This document shows, piece by piece, positions 37,790 to 49,499 of a DNA stretch of 64,000 bases. The stretch is taken from positions 71,864,001 to 71,928,000 of the forward strand of contig JAMJFZ010000199.1 of the NCBI GenBank assembly GCA_026225945.1. Direction: 5' to 3'. Every line of letters starts with the position of its first letter. Within the stretch, counting starts at the first letter, position 1. Origin of the DNA: Cricetomys ansorgei. Lineage: Eukaryota; Chordata; Mammalia; Rodentia; Nesomyidae. A program made the translations under genes and the position numbers. The notes beneath the pieces are model-generated. The model saw only the letters and a list, made by a program, of their open reading frames with translations, did not search any database and was not told the DNA's origin.

Positions 37790-38480
37790 GCAACCTTTCT
37801 AGGCTTCTTTCTGGTCCAGTAGGGCAGTGGCTGCCACGACCCTAAGGCACAGAGGCTGGCCTTTGAAGTGCATCCAAGTTGTTTGCAAAGGAAAGCCAAT
37901 ACTTGTAAATGCTACCATATCTTTGTCCCAGGTTTCCTGGGGTCAATCCTCCCTTCTCTGCTGTACATAGGAGAACATTCTTTTGAAGGTTGGAAAGGGC
38001 TGTAGCAGGGGCCTCAGAGGGGTCGTTTGGGTCTGGATGGCAGTGATGATGGAAAGAGCCAGGTAACAGTTTACACTCTGCTCCCTAAGGCCTTACATAG
38101 AGGTTTGACAGTAGGTCCATGGTTAGGTATATAGACCCTAACATAGCATGGGAGGCCAAGGAAGAAGGGGGTTCCTATTGGTCTGTGGGTTGTAAGGACG
38201 TGGTGAAGTGTGTCCTCTCTGGGTTGTAATGGCCCACTATCCTGAGTTGCAGGAGGATCCTTTGGAGGTAACGGACCACTGACAGAGTTGGCCATCTGCC
38301 AAGGATTGGTCTAGGAAATTCAGGATAGTTTCTGGGAGTGGCATCTGAAGGGAAGGGCCGCAAAGGTGTAGCAGATGAAGGTAGAGAAGGGTGTATGAGG
38401 GTGGAATAGAGCAAAGTTCTGAAGCAAGAGGTCCCAACAAATGCAGACTGCTTCTGAATCCCCAGGGAGAGCTGTCCAAG
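37790..38480 (-). pseudogene. Degenerate class I endogenous retrovirus pol fragment (RT to RNase H)
   Basis: Read on the minus strand, several frames in the correct order match gammaretrovirus-like (ERV1) pol. About 38,473: SPWGFRSSLHLLG, the motif before the RT active site. About 38,400: TLLYLHLLHLCGPS, in the place of the YxDD loop, whose aspartates are gone. 38,166-38,115: FFLGLPCYVRVYIPNHG, the connection-region motif. 37,849-37,802: CLRVVAATALLDQKEA, from the start of RNase H. The frame changes at least twice between these blocks, so the copy is dead. The DNA just upstream in the minus sense (38,500-38,950) may be older gag or protease sequence, but I see no sure motif. No LTR was found for it. 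Confidence 0.75.
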
Positions 38481-38950
38481 TGAACTTGTGGCTGAGTCAG
38501 AGCTTGGTCCTGGCCAGGCTTAACCAGACTGTGAGGCCTTAGGGAACATTCTGGAGGAAGGGAGTGTGCCAGGGAGACTGAGAGGCCTCCCAGTGGGGCC
38601 AGGAGGGCCTGTGGGTGGGGCCTATGCAGTTCCCCTTCTGGGTGAAGCTCCTGAATGCCCAGGCTACCACGAAACCACAATCTTCTGCCACCCGTTTCCC
38701 ACGTTCCCTAACTGTATGGGGCTCCTTCTCAGCACGGCAGGCCTCTGGCTGAGAGCACGCAGATAAGGGATGCTGGGAAACTTGGAGTGTCTGGGACATA
38801 CTGACTGTGGCTGTAGGGGTTTTAGAGGCAGCAGGCCCGGGGCAAGGGCTGGTCCTTGGGCTTTCTTTCTCTACTTTGATCAGGCACTGTATGGCCTGGC
38901 TGAGGGCTTGGGCCTGCACTGCCCTCTGCAGGGTGCTCCCTCTCATCCCA

Positions 38951-40734
38951 CATGGGTGGGCAGGGCAGGTGGGCCATCAGCACAGCCTCTCTGAAGACCA
39001 TTGGTGTTAGAATTTTATTGGATGAATGAATGAAAGGATGAATGAATAAAACAGGAGTGAAGGGGGATATGATGTTGAATTAGCTGTAAACCTGTGACAC
39101 CTGGGCTGGGCTGTGTATGGGAGGTGGGTGTTGTGAGCAGCTGTGAAGGGCAGACAGCCTGCAGGGAGGAGCCTTGCTTGACTAGAAGCCTCAGTGTCAA
39201 CCCTTTCCTTTTGACCTTGTCTCCAAACACCTACTTCCTCTAAACCTTCCACCATGGTGACTTCCTGTTCAAACCCTCCTCAGATTGGTCCTTTCTAGAC
39301 TTGCAGGGTCTGAACCACACATAACCACAGCTGGATAATGTGAGCTCATGCGCCAGAGGTGGCATCAATTATGGTCCTGACCCAAAGGCTCTAGGAGACT
39401 CAATCTATTGGCAGAACATGTTTGAGACAGATGGTCCATCCAGTGGTCGCCATGGTGACCATAGTTTTCCTACCAAGCCTTCCTGAGAAGTGATGCTGTT
39501 TAAACATCACTGGAGGGGTGAGACTCCAGTCATGGACAGGACACATGTTGTGGGGCATCAAGAATCCTCATGAAGCCACAGTGACAATGAGGGGAGGACA
39601 TGCTTACAGGTGACAAACCTGCCCTGGGAAACAGGACCAGGCACCCAGGGACAGAGCTAGCAGTACACCGAGCCCAAGTGACATGTGGAAAATGAGAGTC
39701 CCTTTGAGAGTCAGATAGAGAGGGAACTGGATATTGGGTACCTACCGCATACCACCCACCAAAACGAGCTCCAGGATCAAGGGGGAAATGTTGGGACAGA
39801 AGCCTAAAGACCTTTGATAGACAGCAGACAGGCTTTCCTGTGACCTGGGGTCAGGGAGAATTTCCAAAATAAGATACAAATAGAGCAAATAGTAACAAAA
39901 GACCAATAAGTGACAATCACGAGCCCAAAGCTTTCACTTGTCAACATAGTTCCTAAAGAAAGCAAGAGGATACATTTCAGGCCGAGAAAAGACACTGACA
40001 ACAGAGTAACGTCTGTTATTTAACGTTAGTATTTAACATTATTAATATTTAACATTAATAAATAGCACACAGCCCCCGGAAGATGAGGACCAGAGATCTG
40101 CTGGAAATGGCAGAGGCTCACCCAATGGGCAAGTCACAGAACAGGCCCCAGGATGGCGGCCTTCGGTGTCATTAGTTGCCAAGGAAACAACTGCAGACCT
40201 GAGCTGTCCCCGCTGGATTAACAAATCTCAGAGAGCTGACAATGCCCTGTGCTAAACATGCTCCTTGCAGCCCCGCCAGGACTTTTCAGGTCACAGACAA
40301 GTTGTACAGCCACCCGGTGACACTCAGAACCTTTTGGAGAGCTGTGTGATTATGTCCCCCAGGACCAAGCAATCCCTTGTCAGCATATCACCCAATAAAA
40401 ATGTCCCGAGAGTGTGTGCGTGCACGTGCACATGCACAAGCCCAGAGGCCGTGTGTTTGATGCATATAACTGCTCTGTTCATAGGAGCAAAAGTCCAGAA
40501 GCGGTCCATGACCATCAATGGGAGGAAAGTGTTAATGAACTGTGATGTAGCCGCACAGTGGAATATCACACAACAGGTGCAAAGGACAATGTGCACAGGA
40601 GGGACAACTGTCAGCAAACAAAAATGTGCATACAAGGCTTAAAATGTTCACAAACCTGCAACTCAGACAGAAGTTATTCCACAATGCTTTACAGACATGC
40701 GCTAAGGAAATAAAGCTTATGGACAATAAAACAG
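38951..40734. other. Intergenic, no gene recognised
   Basis: It contains X-box-like strings at 39,445 and 40,175 and a short ATTTAACATTA repeat at about 40,020-40,065. Confidence 0.45.
40175..40188 (+). promoter_or_regulatory. RFX X-box-like site
   Basis: GTTGCCAAGGAAAC fits the X-box, with GGATGGCGGC (YY1-like) about 20 nt before it. Similar X-box-like strings occur at 39445-39460 and 18170-18183. Confidence 0.3.
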
Positions 40735-41075
40735 GACTTTTTTTGTTTTCTAGTCCCAGCATGTTTTGAGACAGCATGTCGTGTTTTGTAGGCTGTCCTT
40801 CAGGTTGCCAAGGATAGTTTGAACTCCTGATCCTTCTGTCTCCACTTTTCAAGAGCTGGGACCCCAAGTCTGCACTCCTACAGCTAGTTGTGTGATGCTG
40901 GAGAGTGAAGCCAGGGCTTTGTGTATGATAGGCAAGTAAGTACTCTACAGACTAAGTCACACCCCAGTCTTAGTACTATTTTTGAGATGGGATCTTGTTT
41001 TGGTGTTCAGCTGGTGTTCAACTCCAGTCTCCAGAGTAGCTGAGACTGAAGGTTTGGCTTACTGTGCCTGGCTAG
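40735..41075 (-). mobile_element. B4-type SINEs
   Basis: GTTTTGAGACAGCATGTCG...GGCTGTCCTTCAGGTTGCC and, at the end, GAGTAGCTGAGACTGAAGG...TACTGTGCCTGGCTAG are diverged B1/B4 units in reverse. Confidence 0.55.
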
Positions 41076-41297
41076 ACCTAATAAAACATCCAAGTAATTA
41101 ATTAATTAATTAATCAATTAATTATTTCCTCCATCTAGCATATGTCTAGTATCAATCAATCAGTCGATTAATCAATATATCCATCTGCCATCTAACCTTT
41201 GTCATCTATCTGCCAATTATCTGGCATTGTCTGTTTATGTATTATCTATCATCTATCAATTATGTTTCATGTATTATCTATCACCTGTCTACTGTCT

Positions 41298-41308
41298 GTC
41301 ATCCATCC

Positions 41309-41351
<43 letters not shown>

Positions 41352-41395
41352 ATCTGCCTATCTGTCATCTATCTATCTGTTATCTCTCTGTGTGG
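41298..41395. repeat. CTAT microsatellite with degenerate flanks
   Basis: A perfect (CTAT)n core at about 41,310-41,350 inside a wider, less regular ATCT/ATC-rich stretch that begins near 41,130. Confidence 0.9.
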
Positions 41396-41632
41396 TTTGA
41401 ATGAGAACTGTCCCCTGCAGGCTCAGGTACTGAACATTTGAGGGAGGTGTAGTTCACCAGAGGAAGTATGTCGCTGGTGGGGGAGGGTGCTTCTTGAGAG
41501 TTTACTGTCTTGTCTCACTTCTAGTTTGCTCTCTGCTTTCTGGACTCTTATTCCTCTGGACCTGTAAACCCAAAATAAACTCCTCCATATGTTTCTTTGG
41601 GCCATGGTGTTTTATCACAGCAACAGAAAATC
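41391..41632 (+). mobile_element. MaLR-type LTR
   Basis: It starts TGTGTGGTTTGAATGAGAAC and carries AACCCAAAATAAACTCCTCC and GGTGTTTTATCACAGCAACA near its end. Confidence 0.7.
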
Positions 41633-41714
41633 ATTTTGCCTCTAAATTCCTTTGTCAAGTTATATATATATATATGTGTGTATATATATATATATATATG
41701 CATACATATACATA

Positions 41715-41900
41715 TATATATAATTTTATTTATTTATGAGTGCTCTGTCTGCATGTACACCTGTATGCCAGGAGGAGGCATCTGATCCCATTATAGATGG
41801 GTGGGAGCCACCACGTGGTTGCTGGGAATTGAACTCGGGACCTCTGGAAGAGCAGCCAGTGCTCTTAACTGCGGAGCCATCTCTCCAGCCCCACATCAGG
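41715..41900 (-). mobile_element. B2 SINE
   Basis: GAGCCACCACGTGGTTGCTG, AATTGAACTCGGGACCTCTG and GCGGAGCCATCTCTCCAGCC are the reverse complement of the B2 head. It is preceded by an AT/GTAT microsatellite (41,658-41,722). Confidence 0.88.
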
Positions 41901-43769
41901 GTTTTTTGTTTTGTTTGTTTGTTTTTTGTTTTTGTTTGTTTGTTTTTAAATTACAGCAACAGAAACAAAACCAGGTCAGGGACTGGGGCTGCAAGGGCAC
42001 TTGGACCCTTGTGTTCAAGGCCACTAAGCTACTGAAGTGGAGAGGGACATGACAGCAGCAGAGGGTTCTTGGATGCAGATGCCAGCTCCCTAGGAGGATG
42101 GGCTCTGGGGAAGCTTGGCAGGTCCCTGGATGTGAGTTAGATCTGGACATGCATGGCCAGCATCTCAGCCCAGGGAACCTCAACCAGCGCTGGCTGGCTG
42201 GGTGATGGCTAGAGAACAGACTGCCGGTTAACCCTCCAACAAGATCAGGCTTTGAGTTAGACATTCATTTCGGTTGCAGATGCTGCTTTCTGGTGCAGCT
42301 TTGTGCCAAGTTCCACACTGGTCTCTGGAGACACTTTTAGAGACACAAGATGCTGCTGTCTTCTGGCAGTGGTGGCCTTCCCTAGGGACCCAATGGTGTC
42401 TGGATTGCTTCTAGCTTGTGGAGATGACTTTCAGGTGGCACTATACAGATACCTCCCAGCTGTCATTATGGAACCCTGGACACTCACAGCTGCCCTTTCC
42501 CTGGGATAGTACGCTTAGTACAGCTGTCTGAATGATGGCAAAGTCAAGTCTCCGTTTTGATTTTTAAACTTGCACCATTAGAAAAGTAGGGGTCACTTTG
42601 ACCAACGATGCCCTGCTGAGACACACTCATGGCAAGACTGAACAGTTTCTTAATCCCAGCCTGGCCACTGGCCTTTCAGAGCACCAGAACATGCTCTTGA
42701 AGGGGAGGGAGGACAACAGCCCTCTCCTGGAAGGGTTGAAGGTGACCTGTTTCCACCAGTGGTGTTGGCAGGGGGTGGGGGAGGAGGTGTCCTCTAAGCC
42801 TACTGAGCCATCTCCTGGAGGAGTGCCCCCTCTGGTGTCCATATGAGGGATGACAAGCCTTCTTCAGGATCCTAGAAGAATCTACTCAATTTGAACCCTA
42901 ACTATGCACCTATGCATGCCTCTCGCACAGCTGTGGGCTGTGTCTGCCCCTTTGGAAAGACAAGACCGACATCACAGGAGGAGCTCTCAACTGTATGAAC
43001 TCCACCCTGATTCCAGCCCCCAGGTATGTCTGAAGGCTGCTGTAAATGTAAATGTAAATGTGCTGTAAATATGCCCCAGGAGGCACATCAAGGCCACCAA
43101 GCTGCTAAGTTGTGTCTGCTCATGTGAAGTTCTCTTGAGTTCCTGCCATGCCTGTCTCCCACATTGTGCTTGGCGTATTTGGTGGATCATATACAACGTG
43201 GAGCAGCAAGCTGCCCATCACATGGGGACCTTAGCCCTGGCAGATTCTTGAGCCAGAGTTAGACCATGGTACTCCCACCAATGGGCTCTTCTGTATTGAA
43301 CCAGTATGTCTCTTGAGAAACAATGAGGTGGTGAGGACAGATACGCAACAGTGGCTCCAGGTAATCAGTGAAGAGAGTCACTGGGATCCCATTCCCTTGC
43401 GTTCTGAAATTATCCAGGTAAAGTCCTTCTTGACTAGGAAGACAGGTTTACAGTTTCTCCACCACTGGCCTTTGGTCAGCCTTGGATCAGGGAAGATAGG
43501 CTGGGGTATTAGACTCTGGCCCTGGGGCTCTCAGGGGAAGAGCTCAGGGTCCTGAAGCATTCCCCTCTGCCAACACTGTTACCCTCAGTCCCTGTCTAAC
43601 TCTCTAGAAGGGCTCAGAGCATCCCTGCCAACTCTTCTCCTTTACTCCACCACCATGACAGGACTCACAGGTAGAGAGACACAAGTGGTCCTGCTGCTTG
43701 GTGACAGCCACACTTCAAGTAACCCTGTCAGAGCCACAAGAGTCGAGTCTCAGCCTAGCACAGCCCTTC
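41901..43769. other. Intergenic, no gene recognised
   Basis: A GTTT-rich run at 41,900-41,945 and an AAATGT triplet repeat near 43,046 are the only simple features seen. Confidence 0.5.
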
Positions 43770-43980
43770 AGGGCTGGAGAGACAGCTCAGCGGTTAAGAG
43801 CACTGCCTGTTCTTCCAGAGGACTTGAGTTCTAGTCCCAGCACCCACACAGCAGCTCCCAACCATCTGTAACTCCAGTCCCAGCGGATCTGATGCTTCTG
43901 TCCAGACCTTCACAGGCACTCCATGCATGTGGTGCACACACGTGCAGGGGAGAAACACACATACATTAAAAAAATATAAC
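43770..43980 (+). mobile_element. B2 SINE
   Basis: GGGCTGGAGAGACAGCTCAG with CGGTTAAGAGCACTGCCTG is a well preserved B2 head with A- and B-box sequences, followed by an A-rich tail at about 43,968. A short ID-like piece (GGGAATGTAGCTCAGTG) links it to the CA satellite. Confidence 0.88.
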
Positions 43981-44051
43981 ACCAAGGACTGGGAATGTAG
44001 CTCAGTGTTGCAGTTCTCTCCCTCCGCCTTCCTCCCTCCCCCCCTTCTCTC

Positions 44052-44512
44052 AAACACACACACACACATACACACACACACACACACACACTCACACACA
44101 CACACACACTCACACACTCACACACTCACACTCACACACACACTCTCACACACACACACTCACACACACACACTCACACACACACTCACACACACACACT
44201 CACACACACACACACTCACACACACACACACACACACACTCACACACACACACTCACACACTCTCACACACACACTCACACACACACTCACACACACACT
44301 CACACACACACTCACACTCACACACACACTCACACACACTCACACACACACACTCACACACACTCACACACTCACACACTCACACACACTCACACACACA
44401 CTCACACACACATACACACACTCACACACACTCACACACACACTCACACACACACACACTCACACACACACACTCACACACACACTCACACACACACTCA
44501 CACACACTCTTC
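44052..44512. repeat. 460-bp CA/CACT complex satellite
   Basis: CACA runs of varying length are separated by single CT interruptions, giving a nested CACACT pattern without a fixed higher-order unit. The long His-Thr-Ser-Leu open frame through it is an artefact. The tract starts at the ID-like tail after a B2 element. Confidence 0.95.
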
Positions 44513-44599
44513 AGTTGCCTTTCTTCACAGATCCAGTCTTCCCTAAATTGCTAACTAGAGCCATCCTCCCATCTTAGAGATTTTGCAGATTTTTACTCC

Positions 44600-44900
44600 T
44601 GCTGTTGCTGCCAGGTGTGGTGGCATATGTCAGTAGGGTAAGCTGGCCAGGTGGAGGCAATAGGATCCTGATTTTAAGGCCAGCCTGGGCTACATGTTTG
44701 AGACTGGCTCAGTGGTAAAGAGCACTTACTGCTCTTGTAGAGGACCTGGGTTCAGTTCCCTGCACCCACATCAGGCAACTTATAACCACCTGTAACCCCA
44801 ATTCCAGGAAATCTAATGGCCTCTTCTGGTCTCTGCACACACATGTGTACACACAGACACACATACACCCACACATAAATAAAAATAAAATCTGTGTTAA
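44600..44900 (+). mobile_element. B1-like and B2 SINEs in tandem
   Basis: GGTGTGGTGGCATATGTCAG and GGCCAGCCTGGGCTACATG (B1-like) pass into GAGGACCTGGGTTCAGTTCC and AATTCCAGGAAATCTAATGG (B2), ending in AAATAAAAATAAAA. Confidence 0.75.
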
Positions 44901-44919
44901 ATATTAAAGAACTTTGATT

Positions 44920-45070
44920 ATGTTTACTTGTGTTGGGGGTAAGAGGGGCATTCAGAGCTCAGAAGACAACTTGTGAGAGTCAGTTCTCGTCCTTCATCAT
45001 GTGGATCCCAGGGATCGAGCTTGAATTGTCGGGCTTGGCAGCAAGTGTCTTTATACACTGATGTTTTGTT
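44920..45070 (-). mobile_element. B3-type SINE
   Basis: CAGAAGACAACTTGTGAGAG, CATGTGGATCCCAGGGATCG and GGCTTGGCAGCAAGTGTC identify a reversed B3. Confidence 0.7.
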
Positions 45071-45704
45071 GGCTTGAGTAGTTAATTTTAATTTTTTTAT
45101 ATTATTATGAGAAGATGGGCTATCTGTGAACATACTTAATGAGCAAATGTTTATTTTATATCACCAGAGCCATTAGTTGTTTTATACCATTTATGTACAT
45201 ATGATGATATTAACTCTGAACTGTGAAATACAGAAACTAAAATGTAACTCAGAAAGAAAATGACCCTAGGATAGTAAACTACCTGTGAACTACCAAAGCC
45301 ACCTGTGAGATGAACCCAGCTCTGCTCAGTCCCAGCCCCTTCTTCTGTGACACACCCTGACACACAGAGACCATTTTCTCTTTCATAGCCCATAATTCTG
45401 TAGGAGGTCCTGAGATGATGGGCCATTCCTGATGCCAGCTTTGCTTACTGCCCACCACTCCAGGCCAGGGGAAAGACTCACTGGTGTCTGTCTACCAATG
45501 TGCACCACTAGAAGATGCGACCAGGTTACAAGGATTTCTCATTTTCATTTTTAGTCTCTCTCCAAGAGCGTCTCAAGGGAGGAGGGGTATCAGCTAGCTA
45601 GTAATCTTTGCCTTTCCATGTGTGTATCAGTGTGTGCATATGACAGTTGTATATATGTGAGAGGGTGTATGTACTCATGCACTGTGTTTCTTGATATGGG
45701 TCGT

Positions 45705-46003
45705 TATTGTGGAAGTTTATTTTTAGTTTATAAAATAATTGTTTTGTGCACTGTTGGGGAAGGGGCTGCCTAGGCCTTGGCATTTTTCTGAAGGTGATAG
45801 ATTTATACTCATGATCTGCACCTGTTATCAGTAGAACCCCCAAGGAGTTCTGTATCAATAGAAACACCTGAGCTGACACGCTTAGGGTTCCACTGTCCAC
45901 TACGGTGCTGGCCAGGACAGTGGTTCCCTCTGCTGAGGTCTGCACCAGTGAAAGTACCTTTTTGTCCTGTTTGCTGAGCTGCCATCATAGCTGTATTACT
46001 ACA
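45705..46003 (+). repeat. 5' LTR of the 45.7-47.3 kb element
   Basis: It starts TATTGTGGAAGTTTATTTTTAG and ends TATTACTACA. It is shorter than copy C because part of the 3' half is missing near TCTGCACCAGTGAAAGTACC. It aligns by eye with copy C along its whole length. Confidence 0.7.
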
Positions 46004-46937
46004 GATGGCATCTGCATCATGGGGCAGGACATCATATCAGCTAATCCAATGTGGGGACAGGGAAGAAGGAAAAGAAACTCCAGACCCCACAGAGTCTGAT
46101 TTGCTTTGTTTTCTGCAAACCTGTCCAGGTACTGGTGAGGTGAGGTGGTTCTGACAAGACACATGTGTTATGGTGATAAGAACTCCACCCCATGAGGAAA
46201 ACCTTCCTGCAGAGATTACCAGTTGTTTTTCCTGAAAATCAGACTCTTTTTTAAAATCTGGAAAGTGTTACCCCAGCATCAGCACACAGAAGCTGTCTTC
46301 CAGAACTGGCTAAGGTTATATCTCATGCTAGTAGCCAAACTTGGTTCTGTAAAAGTCACTTAGGCGGTACTGGTTTTGAAAGCATGAAGGAGTCATGGAA
46401 AGCAACTGAGGCTTGGCACTGTGAAAGGCCAGGAGAAGCCATTGGTGAAGGTGCAGGCTCAGTAGCAGTTGAAGGCCCAGATTGAATACAGTCATGCAGA
46501 GAAGCTGAGGCTTGGCACCATAAAGAGAGCCCAGGAGAGGTTATTGGTGAAAATGTAGCCCAGTTGCAGCAAGGGACCCCAGAAGTTTTGGGAAGCCAAT
46601 ACCATGGAATAACCATGAAGGACAGCAGCAGCAATGGAGTGGAGCCTGCTGGAGCCTGGAGGACAAGCTGTGTGTGCTGCAGAGGTCAGAACCAGAGAAA
46701 TGATCCAAGCCCTTTGGAGGAGCCCAGAAGATCGTGATTGAATCCAGATAATTTGACATTGATAATGTTTTTATCTTGTCCAAAGACATTGTGAAAAGCT
46801 TGATAGATGTTTGGTTTCATTTGGTGCTATGCACTAACAATCCCCATTATTGTTCTTATAAATAGTTTTGCTGTTGTAGTATTAAATTGTGTTGTAGAGG
46901 TAAAGTAATTTTTTTATCTTATATAGTAAGGGGGAAA

Positions 46938-47269
46938 TGTTGGGGAAGTTTACTTTTAGTTATGTATAAAATAATTGTTTTGTGCACTGTTGGGGAAGGG
47001 GCTGCGTAGGCCTTGGCATTTTGTATTGTCAGGTGTTGGATTTATGTGCGGGATGTTTGATTACTCATGAGCTGCACATGTTGTCAGTAGAAGACCTAAG
47101 GAGTTCTGTATCAATAAAAACACCTGAGCTGACATGCTCAGGGTTCCACTGTCCAGTATGGTGCTGGCCAGGAGAGTGGTTCTCTCTGCTGAGGTCTGGT
47201 AGGGTTTTGCATCTATGAAAATACAGCCTTGTCTTCCTTGATGAGCCACCATAGCAGTGTATTACTACA
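46938..47269 (+). repeat. 3' LTR of the 45.7-47.3 kb element
   Basis: It starts TGTTGGGGAAGTTTAC directly after the polypurine tract and ends ATTACTACA. AATAAA at 47113-47118, inside TATCAATAAAAACACC, is the likely poly(A) signal of the family. Confidence 0.75.
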
Positions 47270-48345
47270 GGTTCTGGTCACAAATGGCCACTGGCTCAAA
47301 GGACTGAACTGACTACTGGAAAATGTGACTCAGTGGTAGACCATTTAACTAGCATGCATGAGATCTTAGATTCAATCTCTGTAGTGGAGACAAAAAAGGA
47401 CTGAACTCAATCCACTTCAAAAAGTCAAGACTGGCTTTGATGTCACCTGTCTCCAGAAAGGTGCATGCTATGACCGTCCATTGCTGGCTGCTGGCTGGAA
47501 ACAGAAACTCAGATAGTGAACCGGTGAGTGATGTTAGGGGACTATTTCGAGTGGAATTATTTAAATCGCTGCTTCCCAACAGATGCTTCCCGCTGTCTCC
47601 TCTGTGGAGACCTGGATGCACTCTGAGTCTCGGGACACTTGTCCTGCTTTGGCTCATGGGATGAGAGGGGCAGCTCTCTCACTCTCTCAAAAATACCAGA
47701 ACAAGACTACAGAGAAAACAACTTTTAAAATGATGTTTAAAAAAATAGAAGGTGACCAAGGCAGCCTAATCCAGGAACACGAAAGAACTAAGAATAAGGA
47801 AAAGGTAGAGCGAATGAATGACACCCTGGCAATAGATTAGAGAGAAAAGTACCTACTGTTAGTGTTTTTATTCTGCTTGGACAGAAATGGAAAAGTGGCC
47901 TGGCATTTGGGAGCCCAGGAACCACACAGCTTTGATAGGAAGGTGCCCTGGTAGTCAAGAGACCAGGACCATGCAACTCTGAGGTGGGGGAGGTGTCCCC
48001 AGTGGGAAGGTATCCTGACATTCAGGAAGCCAGGAACCTCACAGCTCTCACAGTTCTGACTCAGGGAAGGCTTCCCCAGCTGAGCTGGAGCGTTACAATG
48101 TAACAACTCCTCTTGACTCAGCTCAGCTCTGCTCAGATCAGCTCTGAGCGGAGAAGCTTCCCCAGTGTTGCAGCTCTGAAAGGAAATATCCCAGGCTGAG
48201 CTGAGGTGTTCTTCTGTGCTTCTTCTCTTCTCTTTGCTACTTCTTTTCTTCAAACTTTTCTTCAAATCTTATCTTCATGGCTATCTCTACTTGGGAGGAA
48301 GGCAGCAGCCAAAGCTGCGCCTTCTACTGAGCAGAGTGCAGAAGG

Positions 48346-48403
<58 letters not shown>

Positions 48404-49039
48404 GGTGATATATATATATGGTATGTGTGTGTATGTAGCCTCCCGGGGTGCCTGTGATTGGTGGGGGGCTTTTTGCCCTTACTTGGCTAGTCTGGAGAGG
48501 GTTGAGGAGCCCAGTTTAGGGCCATGTGTGTTAGTTGGGACCACCTCTGTGCAGCTCTGCCAGATTGGGGAACCCCCTGCAGTCATCTGGGGGTGTGGGG
48601 TCCCTGGTAGTCCCAGAGGGGAGCTTTCTCATGATGGGTCTCAAGTCCCAGAGCTCCCTGGTCTTGCAGAGCCAGACTCCCATAAAGGGGAAATGTGCTG
48701 GCTCTCCAGTGGTGCTAGGTGTCATTTGGGGCTCAGGTGGGCACAGAGGGTGATGGCCTGGGCTCCAGGGTCCCCAGCAGGGTAGTTAGGGAGCCAAGCA
48801 GCAGCTCTGAAAGGCAGATGGCAGCAGGAGGGCCCAGGCTGTTAGGAAAAGTCAGGTTTGCTCCAGGGCAGAAACACAGATGGCACAGAGGGCAATGTAA
48901 TGGCAGCTGGTGTGGGGGAAGGGCACCAGGCAGTGAGGCAAAGACCCCTGGAGCACACCCAGGGAAGGAGGAGAGCGCGGTGGGGGTCTACATCCGGAGT
49001 CACTTTAGGGAAAGCACTTGTGAAGCAAAGCTAATAGCA
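47270..49039. other. Intergenic, ID-like trace, AT tract
   Basis: About 47,325-47,390 (GTGACTCAGTGGTAGACC, GAGATCTTAGATTCAATCTC) is ID/BC1-like. 48,100-48,150 has CAGCTCAGCTCTGCTCAGATC, a small CAGCTC repeat. No gene is seen. Confidence 0.45.
48349..48420. repeat. AT microsatellite
   Basis: About 24 AT units, then an imperfect TATGGTGATATATATATATGG end. Confidence 0.93.
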
Positions 49040-49385
49040 AGCTGAGCTTGATGGCACGTACCTATAATCTCAGCATTTGGGAGGCTGAGGCAGGAGAATC
49101 ACCAGGAGTTTGAGGCCAGCCTGGACTATATAGGGAATGCCAGGCCAGCCTAGCGAAACCCTGTCTCAAAAAGCAAAGACTAAACAAAAGAGCCAGTGAG
49201 ATGGGCCAGGGGTTAGCGCACCTGCTGCCAAGACCGGTGACCTGAGTCAGTCCTGGGAGCTACACACTGGAAGGAGAGGACTAACTCCACGAAGTATTCT
49301 TCTGACCGCCCCATGTGTGCCATGGCATGAACACACATACACACATGCTCACATACAGAATAAATAAAAATAATTTCAAAATGAA
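49040..49385 (+). mobile_element. B1 followed by B2/B3 SINE
   Basis: 49,040-49,180: ATAATCTCAGCATTTGGGAG, GAGGCCAGCCTGGACTATAT, CCCTGTCTCAAAAAGC (B1). 49,190-49,385: GCCAGTGAGATGGGCCAGG, GACCGGTGACCTGAGTCAG, GAATAAATAAAAAT (B2/B3). Confidence 0.8.
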
Positions 49386-49426
49386 GAAAAATGCTATCAT
49401 GTATATTATAAATAAATAAGAAAGTT

Positions 49427-49429
<3 letters not shown>

Positions 49430-49469
<40 letters not shown>
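49430..49469. repeat. GT microsatellite
   Basis: About 20 GT units at the A-rich end of a SINE pair. Confidence 0.95.
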
Positions 49470-49472
<3 letters not shown>

Positions 49473-49499
49473 CTTCTTATACATGAGGATTAGAGTGGT

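Larger units (their letters stand above)
45705..47269 (+). mobile_element. Near-complete non-coding LTR retroelement (copies B and C)
   Basis: Two direct LTRs of family X (45705-46003 and 46938-47269) enclose 934 bp of internal DNA. A polypurine tract AAGGGGGAAA at 46928-46937 abuts the 3' LTR, as in a retroelement. The internal part has no recognisable gag, pol or env and holds short internal repeats (GCTGAGGCTTGGCACC-like, about 46,405 and 46,505). The outer flanks, GGTCGT and GGTTCT, agree at 4 of 6 bases, so the target duplication is eroded or doubtful. It must have depended on proteins from another element. Confidence 0.7.

Noticed and set aside
41298..41395. CRISPR-like regular repeat
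   Set aside because: It is a CTAT microsatellite with no spacers, in a mammalian genome.
43927..44577. 216-codon His-Thr-rich open frame
   Set aside because: It is translation of the CA/CACT satellite.
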